Assembly: GCA_900554535.1 (NCBI GenBank)
Contig: USIA01000129.1
Span: 1 to 5,104, forward strand
Length of the DNA stretch: 5,104 nucleotides
Source: an uncultured Oscillospiraceae bacterium
Lineage (GTDB): Bacteria > Bacillota > Clostridia > Oscillospirales > Acutalibacteraceae
Direction: 5' to 3'
Shown here: positions 1 to 5,040 of the stretch, in pieces
Layout of the letters: each line of letters opens with the position of its first letter
Position numbering within the stretch: the stretch's first letter is position 1
The notes under the pieces: generated by a model
Seen by the model: only the letters and a program-made list of their open reading frames with translations
The model's database searches: none
Told to the model about the DNA's origin: nothing
Made by a program: the position numbers and the translations under genes

Positions 1-296
1 TGCTGTTCCAGCGAAGCGTCGGGATGCCATATCAGCGTATAAGCTACGGCTTCCAGCCATTTGGCCAGGTCGCTGTCCTGAAAAACATAGCCCTCAAAGC
101 GGCCTTTCTCCAAACCAGCGGCGATGCTGAAATTGCGGATGCAGTGGCTTGGCGCTGCGCCTGGAACCGCATCGTGCAGCGCGCGCCATTGATAAGGGAT
201 CATGCGGGTGCGGACAATCTCCATCCGACTCTTCCAGAACGGGTCGTGCACCTGCACCTTTTGCAGCGGAACAGGTGTCGTAAATAGCTTGGACAT
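1..296 (-). CDS. GH127 beta-L-arabinofuranosidase, N-terminal part (cut by window edge)
   Basis: This is the start of a glycoside hydrolase family 127 protein (formerly DUF1680). Characterised members such as bifidobacterial HypBA1 release L-arabinofuranose from beta-linked arabino-oligosaccharides. Ninety-eight codons are visible. They open with MSKLFTTPVP and contain family-typical stretches: HDPFWKSR at about residues 18-24, IPYQW at 33-37, NFSIAAG at 55-61, and VFQDSDLAKWLEAVAY at 71-86, closely matching the FQDSDVYKWLEEAAY segment of HypBA1. There is no signal peptide, so the enzyme is probably cytoplasmic and acts on imported oligosaccharides. The ATG (complement of 294-296) follows AAGGAG (complement of 305-310) at a suitable distance. 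The catalytic Cys/Glu zinc centre lies in the missing part, so activity cannot be judged. The gene is transcribed away from the peptidase gene at 580. Confidence 0.9.
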   Translation of the reverse strand, partial: MSKLFTTPVPLQKVQVHDPFWKSRMEIVRTRMIPYQWRALHDAVPGAAPSHCIRNFSIAAGLEKGRFEGYVFQDSDLAKWLEAVAYTLIWHPDASLEQ

Positions 297-318
297 TGGC
301 CAGGCTCCTTTCACCTAC

Positions 319-340
319 AAATAAATATCTGCATTTATTT
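319..340. repeat. 8-bp inverted repeat in the GH127 leader
   Basis: AAATAAAT (319-326) and ATTTATTT (333-340) form a perfect inverted repeat around a 6-base spacer, about 23 bases upstream of the GH127 start codon. Its position between promoter and Shine-Dalgarno would suit an operator or a weak leader hairpin. The sequence is very AT-rich, so chance is a real alternative. I could not find a convincing minus-strand promoter further upstream. Confidence 0.35.
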
Positions 341-438
341 TTACTACGAAAATTCATTTTTTACAAGCACAGAATTCAAAAACAAAATAAAATAAAGAAA
401 ATTGGGCAAATTCTCGCGAAAAGCAAAGGAATACCTGC

Positions 439-467
439 TTGACAGCCGCAAAACGTCAATTTATAAT
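439..467 (+). promoter_or_regulatory. Consensus sigma-A promoter for the aminopeptidase P gene
   Basis: TTGACA (439-444) and TATAAT (462-467) are both perfect consensus hexamers separated by exactly 17 bases. The predicted start is near 474, giving a leader of about 106 bases before the ATG at 580. TTGAC (439-443) is also mirrored by GTCAA (455-459), an inverted repeat covering the -35 and half the spacer. Such a strong core promoter next to several palindromes suggests control by a repressor, which is an inference. Confidence 0.88.
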
Positions 468-495
468 GAATTCATAAAAATGAAATATTTCATTT
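466..495. promoter_or_regulatory. Two adjacent palindromes at the transcription start (putative operator)
   Basis: ATGAATTCAT (466-475) is a perfect 10-bp palindrome overlapping the end of the -10 and the predicted start. AAATGAAATATTTCATTT (478-495) is a perfect 18-bp palindrome directly downstream. They share ATGAA/TTCAT half-sites and their centres lie 16 bp apart. The location, from -10 to about +20, is typical for a blocking operator. No regulator gene is visible here, and I cannot name a family that recognises this sequence. Confidence 0.5.
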
Positions 496-579
496 GCTTT
501 ATCGGATAGCAGATCTTCTGTCGTGAATTTTAGCCGGCATTGCTGCACATAAGGGCGTGCCAAAGAGAGGGAGAAATAC

Positions 580-1824
580 ATGAAACCAGAATTTCATATC
601 CATAACCGCCAGAATTTATATGCGGCGCTTCCGGACGGCGCTCTTGCGGTGCTCTTTTCCGGCACCGCCCCGCGCCAATCCGCGGATGCCTATTATCCAT
701 TTTTTTGTAACCGCAATTTCCTTTATCTGACTGGTGTCGATTTTATGGATTTTGTGCTGCTGGCCCGCAAAGCCGCGGGAAAAACAGAGGAGACCCTTTA
801 CATCCTGCCCAAAGACCCGATGAAAGAGCGCTGGACAGGCCGCCGTCCTTTCCCAGAAGAAGTACAAAAACAGTCCGGCATTTTGGATATCCGCACGGTC
901 GATGCTTTCCTGGAGGATTTTCACCGCGCCGCAAATTCCGGACAATACGACACGCTTTGGCTGGATTTGTTCCAGGAGCGTGCTGGGGAAGCCGCGGATG
1001 AAGCACACCGCTTCGCCGCAAGGGCCGCATCTTATTACCCGTTTTTGCAGGTTCGCAACCTGCTGCCGCAGCTTAAGCGCCAGCGTACCTTTAAACAGCC
1101 CTGCGAGATTGCCGCAATGCAGAAAGCTGTGGAGGTTACAAAAGCGGGCATCCTGGCGATGATGAAGGCCTCCCACCCCGGCATGTACGAATATGAATAT
1201 AAAGCGGAATTTGATTATGCACTGTCGAAAGCGGGTGTCCTCACGCCGGCCTTTCCATCGATCATTTCTGCAGGCCAGAACAACTTCTGCATTCATTACT
1301 ACAGCTATACCGGTCAGGCCCAGGATGACGACATGATTCTCAATGACGTGGGGGCCTGGTGGGACAATGAAGTCAACGATGTCTCCCGTGGTTGGCCATG
1401 CAATGGCAAGTTTACCAAGGCGCAGGCCGCCCTGTATACCTGTGCTTATCAGACAAGCGAGTATATGTTTGCGACGATCAAGCCCGGCATGCCGATGGCT
1501 TCTGTGGATGAGACGGCCCACCGCTTCTGCTGTGAACAGCTCAAAAAGCTTGGTCTGCTGCAGTCCTATGATGAAATTGGCAAGTATATGTGGCACGGTG
1601 GTGCGCACCATATCGGCTATGACGTCCATGACGTGGTGGATATGTCGCATCCTGTGGCGCCGGGCATGGTGTTCTGTGTGGATATCGGCATTTACTGCGA
1701 GGAGTGGGGCATCGGCTTCCGTCTGGAGGACAATTGCCTGGTGACGGAAAACGGCTGTGTCAATCTAACGGCATCCATTCCGCGTTCGATTGAGGATATT
1801 GAAGCCGTTATGCGCAAGGCGTAG
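580..1824 (+). CDS. pepP: Xaa-Pro aminopeptidase (aminopeptidase P, M24B family)
   Basis: A 414-residue cytoplasmic metallopeptidase expected to remove an N-terminal residue preceding proline. An AMP_N-type domain fills roughly residues 1-140 (NRNFLYLTGV at 44-53), then a pita-bread M24 domain runs to the end. Compared with E. coli PepP, the metal ligands align as D256 and D267 (NDVGAWWDNEVNDVSR, the usual 11-residue gap), H343 (HGGAHHIG) and E383 (GFRLED). H239 (CIHYY) and H350 (YDVHD) match the conserved catalytic histidines. The fifth ligand, normally Glu in a VEPG motif, is D368 in CVDIGIY. The tail ENGCVNLTASIPRSIEDIEAVM resembles the PepP C-terminus, which favours aminopeptidase P over prolidase. 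The length fits the family. The ATG follows a purine-rich GAGAGGGAG site. It appears monocistronic, with a consensus promoter about 110 bases upstream. Confidence 0.92.
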   Translation: MKPEFHIHNRQNLYAALPDGALAVLFSGTAPRQSADAYYPFFCNRNFLYLTGVDFMDFVLLARKAAGKTEETLYILPKDPMKERWTGRRPFPEEVQKQSGILDIRTVDAFLEDFHRAANSGQYDTLWLDLFQERAGEAADEAHRFAARAASYYPFLQVRNLLPQLKRQRTFKQPCEIAAMQKAVEVTKAGILAMMKASHPGMYEYEYKAEFDYALSKAGVLTPAFPSIISAGQNNFCIHYYSYTGQAQDDDMILNDVGAWWDNEVNDVSRGWPCNGKFTKAQAALYTCAYQTSEYMFATIKPGMPMASVDETAHRFCCEQLKKLGLLQSYDEIGKYMWHGGAHHIGYDVHDVVDMSHPVAPGMVFCVDIGIYCEEWGIGFRLEDNCLVTENGCVNLTASIPRSIEDIEAVMRKA

Positions 1825-1922
1825 GGAAACTGCAACGCCGTGAGTTGCCTGTCCGAGCTTTCCCGGTGGCGCTTGGCAGTCCCTTTGAGACAGGTATGAA
1901 AGTACGAATGACACGACGTATT

Positions 1923-1981
1923 CAAAAACAGATCGATACATGCCTGAGAGGATGCGCATCTGTTTTTGGGAGCACAGGCAT
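1923..1981 (+). repeat. Interlocked inverted repeats, possible RNA pseudoknot
   Basis: CAAAAACAGAT (1923-1933) is perfectly complementary to ATCTGTTTTTG (1958-1968), with a 24-base loop. Within that loop ATGCCTG (1940-1946) is complementary to CAGGCAT (1975-1981) just downstream of the first helix. Both helices together would make an H-type pseudoknot of 11 and 7 bp. Alternatively the first helix, with A-rich and U-rich arms, could be a bidirectional terminator. No known RNA family is recognised. Confidence 0.45.
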
Positions 1982-2021
1982 ATGCGAGCTGCGGACGCCA
2001 TGACAAAACAGCGCAAGTTAA

Positions 2022-2065
2022 AAATGAGGCAAGAGGCTAGCTCGCAAGGGCTGGCCTCTTCATTT
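2022..2065 (+). terminator. Terminator-like hairpin downstream of pepP
   Basis: AAGAGGCTAGC (2031-2041) pairs with GCTGGCCTCTT (2050-2060) as an 11-bp stem with one G-U pair and an 8-base loop. AAATG (2022-2026) and CATTT (2061-2065) can extend it across a 4-base bulge. The 3' side, CATTTGTTAA, is only moderately U-rich, so this is a plausible but not ideal intrinsic terminator. It lies 207 bases beyond the pepP stop, leaving a long 3' UTR or a separate RNA upstream. Confidence 0.55.
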
Positions 2066-2276
2066 GTTAACGGCGGTCAATGAGAAAATTCACGGCGCGC
2101 TTGCAACAGGAAGCGTTCGCCGAAGACATGTCCACTGTGAGATGGAATCGGAAGAAATCCGTATACCGGAACGAGGCGTTTCGAGGGGCAGGGCTTTGGG
2201 CCGGCGAATGGGAATCGCATGGCCGGTAGATGGCACTGCCAGACAGAAAGAAGTCCAATTTCCGCGTGAACGCTTG

Positions 2277-2294
2277 ACAATCGGCCCAGATTGT
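2277..2294. repeat. Inverted repeat upstream of the dinB -10
   Basis: ACAATC (2277-2282) and GATTGT (2289-2294) are perfect inverted copies around 6 bases. The repeat sits at about -37 to -20 relative to the predicted dinB start and so occupies the -35 region. It is distinct from the LexA box. It could bind a second regulator, or be chance. Confidence 0.35.
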
Positions 2295-2298
2295 GGGA

Positions 2299-2307
2299 TG
2301 CTATAAA
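2299..2307 (+). promoter_or_regulatory. Extended -10 promoter of dinB
   Basis: TGCTATAAA (2299-2307) combines the TGn extension with TATAAA, so a good -35 is not essential. The nearest TTGACA (2274-2279) is 22 bases away, too far for normal spacing. Transcription is predicted to start near 2314, inside the LexA box. Confidence 0.6.
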
Positions 2308-2308
2308 C

Positions 2309-2322
2309 AGAAAATATGTTCG
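2309..2322. promoter_or_regulatory. LexA (DinR/Cheo) SOS box of dinB
   Basis: AGAAAATATGTTCG matches 12 of 14 positions of the Gram-positive LexA consensus CGAACATATGTTCG. The right half-site, GTTCG, is perfect and the left differs at two positions. It begins two bases after the -10 and covers the predicted start, where LexA would block transcription. The downstream gene encodes an error-prone polymerase, a classic SOS function, which strongly supports the call. Confidence 0.82.
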
Positions 2323-2337
2323 ACTGGAGGCGGGCAT

Positions 2338-3561
2338 ATGCGCACGATCCTGCATGTGGATATGAACAATTTTTATGCGTCTGTGGAGTGCCTGTATGAT
2401 CCCTCTCTGCGCGGCAAGCCGATTGCGGTGGCGGGCGATGCCGAAATGCGCCGGGGCATCGTGCTGGCAAAAAGCAATGAGGCAAAGCGCTGCGGCGTCA
2501 AGACCGGGGACTTGCAGTGGGAGGCCAGGCGCAAGTGTCCGCAGATTCTGTTTGTGCCGCCGCACTTTGAGCGCTACGAGAAGTACTCCAAGCTTTCCCG
2601 CGCCATTTACACGGACTATACCGACCAGGTGGAGCCCTTCAGTCTCGACGAATGCTGGCTGGACGTGACAGGCAGCGATTTGCTTTTTGGAGACGGCCGG
2701 TCAATCGCAGACCAGATTCGTGCCCGCGTTCGCCGGGAACTGGGCCTGACGGTTTCCGTCGGCGTGTCCTTCAACAAAATCTTTGCTAAGCTCGGCAGCG
2801 ACCTGAAAAAACCGGATGCCACCACGGTGATCCCTTATGAGCACTTCCAGGAAATTGTCTGGCTGCTGCCGGTGGGCGACCTGCTGTTTGCGGGCCCCTC
2901 CACCGTGCAGGCGCTCGCGCGCTGCGGCGTGCGCACCATTGGTGATCTGGCGCGACAGCCACGGGAAATGCTCAAAGGCTGGCTGGGTTCTATGGGCGAA
3001 ACGCTCTGGCGGTACGCCAACGGACTGGAAGATGCGCCGGTCGCGCGTCTAGATGCCGTGCATACGGTCAAGTCGATCGGCAACAGCACGACTACGCCGC
3101 GCGATCTTTACAAGCTGGAAGAGGTGCGTGTCATTCTATATTTGTTGGCGGAAAGCGTGGCGCAGCGGCTGCGGGCCAAGCATTTCCGCTGTGGCACTGT
3201 CCAGCTTTCTGTGCGGTATGCAGATATGACAGCCTGCTCGCGCCAGGCGACGCTGCGCCGCCCGGCCAATGATTCCGAAACGCTTTTTGCACAGGCTTTC
3301 TCACTGTTTCAGGCGCTTCCTTCCCGCGGCCGCCCGGTCAACAACCTCGGAATTCACACAACAAAACTGATTCCGGATAGCCAGGTGCAGCTGTCTCTTT
3401 TGCCGGAGGAACAGCGGGACGCGCGCCGTGAAACGCTCGAAAAAGCACTGGATGGCATTCGGGACCGCTTTGGCCGGGAAAGCGTGCAGCGCGGCATTTT
3501 GATAGGCAATGATACCCTTGCACAATTGCGCCCGCGCTCCCGCGACCAGATCTCGAAATAA
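2338..3561 (+). CDS. dinB: Y-family DNA polymerase (DinB / DNA polymerase IV type)
   Basis: A 407-residue translesion polymerase that extends primers past damaged template bases with low fidelity. The palm carries the metal-binding carboxylates D8 (ILHVDMNNFYASVE) and D104-E105 (FSLDECWLDV). Y13 occupies the steric-gate position that excludes ribonucleotides. SVGVSFNKIFAKLGSDLKKPD (140-160) is the conserved Y-family motif, followed by a thumb with helix-hairpin-helix sequence (VRTIGDLARQP, 198-208) and a little-finger domain from about 240. QLSLL (351-355) resembles the beta-clamp binding motif QL(S/D)LF and sits before a further 50-residue tail. The reading frame is open upstream to 2293, but ATG 2338 is chosen because GGAGG (2326-2330) lies seven bases before it and the family N-terminus begins there. 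It appears to be a single-gene unit under LexA. It might instead be assigned to a UmuC-like subgroup. Confidence 0.95.
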   Translation: MRTILHVDMNNFYASVECLYDPSLRGKPIAVAGDAEMRRGIVLAKSNEAKRCGVKTGDLQWEARRKCPQILFVPPHFERYEKYSKLSRAIYTDYTDQVEPFSLDECWLDVTGSDLLFGDGRSIADQIRARVRRELGLTVSVGVSFNKIFAKLGSDLKKPDATTVIPYEHFQEIVWLLPVGDLLFAGPSTVQALARCGVRTIGDLARQPREMLKGWLGSMGETLWRYANGLEDAPVARLDAVHTVKSIGNSTTTPRDLYKLEEVRVILYLLAESVAQRLRAKHFRCGTVQLSVRYADMTACSRQATLRRPANDSETLFAQAFSLFQALPSRGRPVNNLGIHTTKLIPDSQVQLSLLPEEQRDARRETLEKALDGIRDRFGRESVQRGILIGNDTLAQLRPRSRDQISK

Positions 3562-3580
3562 ACCGAATGCGGTTATTTTT
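3561..3580 (+). terminator. Short intrinsic terminator after dinB
   Basis: AACCG (3561-3565) pairs with CGGTT (3570-3574) around the loop AATG, followed by ATTTTT (3575-3580). The stem is only 5 bp but compact, overlaps the end of the stop codon and has a U-tract. Some readthrough is likely. Confidence 0.6.
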
Positions 3581-3620
3581 GCTGCATGCAAATTTTTGTA
3601 TTAAAACGGCAGAATTCGAG

Positions 3621-3649
3621 TTGCTATTTTTACAAAATGGGCGTATACT
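3621..3649 (+). promoter_or_regulatory. Sigma-A promoter for the small coiled-coil gene
   Basis: TTGCTA (3621-3626) and TATACT (3644-3649) are 17 bases apart, with predicted start near 3656. This places the Shine-Dalgarno of the gene at 3679 only about ten bases into the transcript. It gives the small gene a promoter separate from dinB. Confidence 0.7.
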
Positions 3650-3678
3650 CAAAAGAAAACGGCAAAGGAGAATCGCCA

Positions 3679-3906
3679 GTGGCACGTAGAAAAAAAGAAG
3701 AAAATATGACGTATGAGGAACGCCTGGCATGGATCGATGAGCAGATTGTTGCGCACAAAGAGGCAGTTTCGGATTTGAAGAAAAAACGCAAGGCGTTAGA
3801 GGCCGAACAACAGGAAGCTGCGATGGAGGAAATTATGACCTTTATCCAGCAATCCGGGAAAACCCCGACCGAGTTTTTGCAGCAGTTGAAAACCGAACAG
3901 GAATAA
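3679..3906 (+). CDS. Small coiled-coil protein of unknown function (75 aa)
   Basis: I do not recognise a named gene. GTG at 3679 is chosen because AAAGGAG (3664-3670) lies eight bases before it and the promoter is just upstream. The frame is open back to 3586, but that part overlaps the promoter. The product starts with a basic patch (ARRKKEEN, residues 2-9). A charged helix with heptad-like character follows (about 11-55), then IMTFIQQSGKTPTEFLQQLKTEQE. The layout of a coiled coil followed by a short TP-x-EF segment recalls small DUF4315-type proteins of clostridial elements, but the likeness is by eye only. It is rich in Lys, Glu and Gln, and has no signal peptide, membrane segment or cysteine, so it is probably cytoplasmic. 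ATG 3706 is a weaker alternative start. No partner is indicated by context. Confidence 0.75.
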   Translation: MARRKKEENMTYEERLAWIDEQIVAHKEAVSDLKKKRKALEAEQQEAAMEEIMTFIQQSGKTPTEFLQQLKTEQE

Positions 3907-3907
3907 T

Positions 3908-3955
3908 CCCGCCGAACCGCCGCATTGGCACCTGCTTTTGATCAGGCGGCGCGGG
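3908..3955 (+). other. GC-rich imperfect hairpin after the small gene
   Basis: CCCGC (3908-3912) pairs with GCGGG (3951-3955) and CCGCC (3917-3921) with GGCGG (3945-3949) around a 23-base loop. An inner CCTG/CAGG alternative also exists. The sequence that follows, TCAAAAAATG, has no U-tract, so this is not a standard terminator. It may protect the 3' end of the small-gene message. Confidence 0.4.
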
Positions 3956-3960
3956 TCAAA

Positions 3961-4037
3961 AAATGTATGCCTTCGTATGAAAATGAAACAGCCATGGCGG
4001 TTGCCTGCGCGTGCGCCATGGCTTATTTTCTGCATTT
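3961..4037 (+). promoter_or_regulatory. Long hairpin in the crcB leader (possible attenuator)
   Basis: Three stacked complementary blocks can form one long hairpin. AAATGTA (3961-3967) pairs with TGCATTT (4031-4037) including one G-U, GAAAAT (3979-3984) with ATTTTC (4025-4030), and AGCCATGGCG (3990-3999) perfectly with CGCCATGGCT (4014-4023). The helix totals 23 bp with an 11-base bulge on the 5' side. The 3' arm contains TATTTTC and ends one base before the crcB Shine-Dalgarno. It could be an intrinsic terminator for the small gene, or a terminator/attenuator controlling crcB. I do not see the conserved core of a fluoride riboswitch. Confidence 0.55.
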
Positions 4038-4053
4038 GGAGAGGAGCTAGTTG

Positions 4054-4437
4054 GTGAGAGCGTGCTTATTTGTCGGCCTTGGCGGAGCGGCCGGCGCGGT
4101 TTTACGGTATTTATTCAGTCTCATTCCGGTCAAAAGCCAGTTCCCGATTCTGACACTTTTGACGAATCTGATTGGTGCGGTGGTCATCGGCTGCATCGCG
4201 GCAGCAGCAGCGCTGGTGCCCGGATTTCCGGCCAATCTGGTCTTGTTTTTAAAGACAGGTTTGTGCGGCGGTTTTACAACCTTTTCCACGTTTTCGCTGG
4301 AAACCATGACGCTCTTTCAGGAGAAGCACGTTCCCATGGGAATTGCTTATGCGGTGGTGAGCGTTTTGGTTTGCCTTGTGGGCGTCTGGATCGGCCAAAC
4401 GGTGATGGGCGCCGTCCTCCGGCAAACAGCCGGTTAA
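4054..4437 (+). CDS. crcB: Fluoride channel CrcB / Fluc
   Basis: A 127-residue membrane protein of the Fluc family, which works as a dual-topology dimer exporting fluoride from the cytoplasm. Four hydrophobic segments lie at about residues 2-22, 32-55, 62-80 and 97-120. Family signatures are VGLGGAAGAVLRYL (7-20), the TM2 asparagine N38 in TNLIG, and CGGFTTFSTFSLE (71-83). The phenylalanines of the latter (F77, F80) correspond to the pore-lining F-box, and its Gly/Thr residues to the central sodium site. Length is normal. GTG 4054 is preferred because GAGGAG (4041-4046) is seven bases away. The adjacent TTG at 4051 would leave only four and is the alternative. Many Firmicutes carry two crcB genes side by side. 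Only one is present here, so it probably forms a homodimer. A long hairpin precedes the Shine-Dalgarno and a strong terminator follows the stop. Confidence 0.95.
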   Translation: MRACLFVGLGGAAGAVLRYLFSLIPVKSQFPILTLLTNLIGAVVIGCIAAAAALVPGFPANLVLFLKTGLCGGFTTFSTFSLETMTLFQEKHVPMGIAYAVVSVLVCLVGVWIGQTVMGAVLRQTAG

Positions 4438-4466
4438 AAAATGGAGTTTTCGGTTCCATGGAAAAC

Positions 4467-4490
4467 GCGCGTTGTATACGCGCTTTTTTT
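4467..4490 (+). terminator. Strong intrinsic terminator of crcB
   Basis: GCGCGT (4467-4472) pairs with ACGCGC (4478-4483) around the loop TGTAT, followed at once by seven T residues (4484-4490). Upstream, GTTTTC (4446-4451) can pair with GAAAAC (4461-4466) and ATGGA (4441-4445) with TCCAT (4455-4459), which compete with each other. The terminator lies 30 bases after the crcB stop. Confidence 0.9.
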
Positions 4491-4688
4491 GACCTATTTG
4501 ACAGCAATGGCTTTTCAGATCCGGGTCGTCAAAGGAGTGCAGGATGTCCATACGGCGTGTCCGGCTTTTTGGGAAAATTCACGGATGATTATCCGCGGAC
4601 AAGCCGAAAGGAATTTGCGGGAATGAAATCCAAATGATGCGGCCGGGAAAACTTTTCTGAAAATCAAACCCAGCATTTTTGATGGCAC
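4491..4688. other. Intergenic stretch between the crcB terminator and the riboswitch promoter
   Basis: No convincing gene. The most gene-like item is a 14-codon frame, MSIRRVRLFGKIHG, at 4544-4588 with a well-placed AAAGGAG (4531-4537). No promoter with a proper -10 is seen before it: TTGACA at 4498-4503 has no partner. Longer frames across this stretch lack ribosome sites and recognisable motifs. Confidence 0.5.
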
Positions 4689-4717
4689 TTGCAAAAGCGG
4701 AGAAAACCCGCTATACT
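4689..4717 (+). promoter_or_regulatory. Sigma-A promoter of the cobalamin riboswitch transcript
   Basis: TTGCAA (4689-4694) and TATACT (4712-4717) are separated by 17 bases. Transcription is predicted to begin near 4724, about ten bases before the riboswitch P1 helix. The leader to the ATG at 5041 would be about 317 bases long. Confidence 0.78.
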
Positions 4718-4733
4718 AAGAAAAAATTGAATC

Positions 4734-4900
4734 GGAACGGACAAGTGAACGGATGGTTTATCCGTGAGAGGGAATCAGGTGCAAAACCTGAGCGGTCCGG
4801 CCACTGTAAGCGGAAAGCTTTCCTGCAACCCCATTGCACTCCAATATGCGAGAAGGGCAGGAACGCGTTTGATCCGTGAGCCAGGAGACCTGCTTGTTCC
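4734..4900 (+). promoter_or_regulatory. Cobalamin (B12) riboswitch aptamer
   Basis: This RNA binds a cobalamin and controls the gene downstream. The conserved core is plain: GGGAATCAGGTGCAAAACCTG (an AAAACCTG-type stem-loop) leads to GCGGTCCGGCCACTGTAA, which includes the B12 box GCCACTGT (4800-4807). The element GAGAAGGGCAG follows (4850-4860), then the signature GAGCCAGGAGACCTGC (4878-4893). P1 is formed by GGAAC (4734-4738) with GTTCC (4896-4900) and AAG (4743-4745) with CTT (4893-4895). A TGCG/CGCA hairpin at 4907-4918 may provide the loop that contacts L5, which would extend the functional unit. The cofactor form preferred (adenosyl, methyl or aquo) cannot be told from sequence by eye. 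Confidence 0.95.
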
Positions 4901-4919
4901 AGCAGATGCGCTTCCGCAG

Positions 4920-4970
4920 AAAGCATAGGCATCTCAATGAAAGTATGGCGATTGGGGCTATGCTTTTTTT
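4920..4970 (+). terminator. Riboswitch expression-platform terminator
   Basis: AAAGCATAG (4920-4928) pairs with CTATGCTTT (4958-4966). An inner CTCAAT (4933-4938) pairs with ATTGGG (4951-4956, one G-U), and seven T residues fill 4964-4970. It lies 20 bases after the aptamer and 70 bases before the start codon. The switch therefore probably acts by ending transcription when cobalamin is bound, although the competing anti-terminator was not worked out. Confidence 0.88.
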
Positions 4971-5040
4971 GGTGTGCTCATTTTCTTCCTTGCGTTTGCG
5001 TGGCTGCAGCTTCCGCAGTCTTTTCAAGGGGGAAATCAAT

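Larger units (their letters stand above)
1825..2337. other. 513-base intergenic region between pepP and dinB
   Basis: No convincing gene is seen here. The first 245 bases are rich in complementary segments: GGGAAA 1824-1829 with TTTCCC 1859-1864, the 1923-1981 pair of helices, and a terminator-like hairpin at 2031-2060. They may be a long structured 3' UTR or a small RNA. The middle (2080-2229) has a 49-codon ATG frame with only a weak GGCGGT site and no recognisable motif. The last 65 bases hold the dinB control region. Confidence 0.6.

Noticed and set aside
24..287. An 87-codon plus-strand frame at the left edge
   Set aside because: It is antisense to the GH127 gene, whose family motifs are clear. 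It has no motif of its own.
616..1650. A 344-codon open frame on the minus strand beneath pepP
   Set aside because: It lies antisense to a well-supported enzyme gene, shows no family motifs and no ribosome site. It arises from the codon bias of the plus-strand gene.
2080..2229. A 49-codon ATG frame between pepP and dinB
   Set aside because: The ribosome site is weak and too close, the product has no recognisable motif, and no promoter is seen. Not called as a gene.
2274..2307. TTGACA (2274-2279) as -35 partner of TATAAA (2302-2307)
   Set aside because: The spacer is 22 bases, well beyond the usual 16-18. The extended -10 alone explains the promoter better.
3907..4053. Fluoride riboswitch upstream of crcB
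   Set aside because: Expected from the gene, but I could not find the conserved aptamer core. Only a simple long hairpin is visible, so it is not called.
4441..4626. A 61-codon frame beginning just after the crcB stop
   Set aside because: No Shine-Dalgarno, and it reads straight through the hairpin and T-run of the crcB terminator.
4011..4637. A 208-codon plus-strand frame overlapping crcB in another frame
   Set aside because: It starts inside the leader hairpin, runs through the crcB terminator, and has no recognisable domain, while the crcB frame carries clear Fluc motifs.
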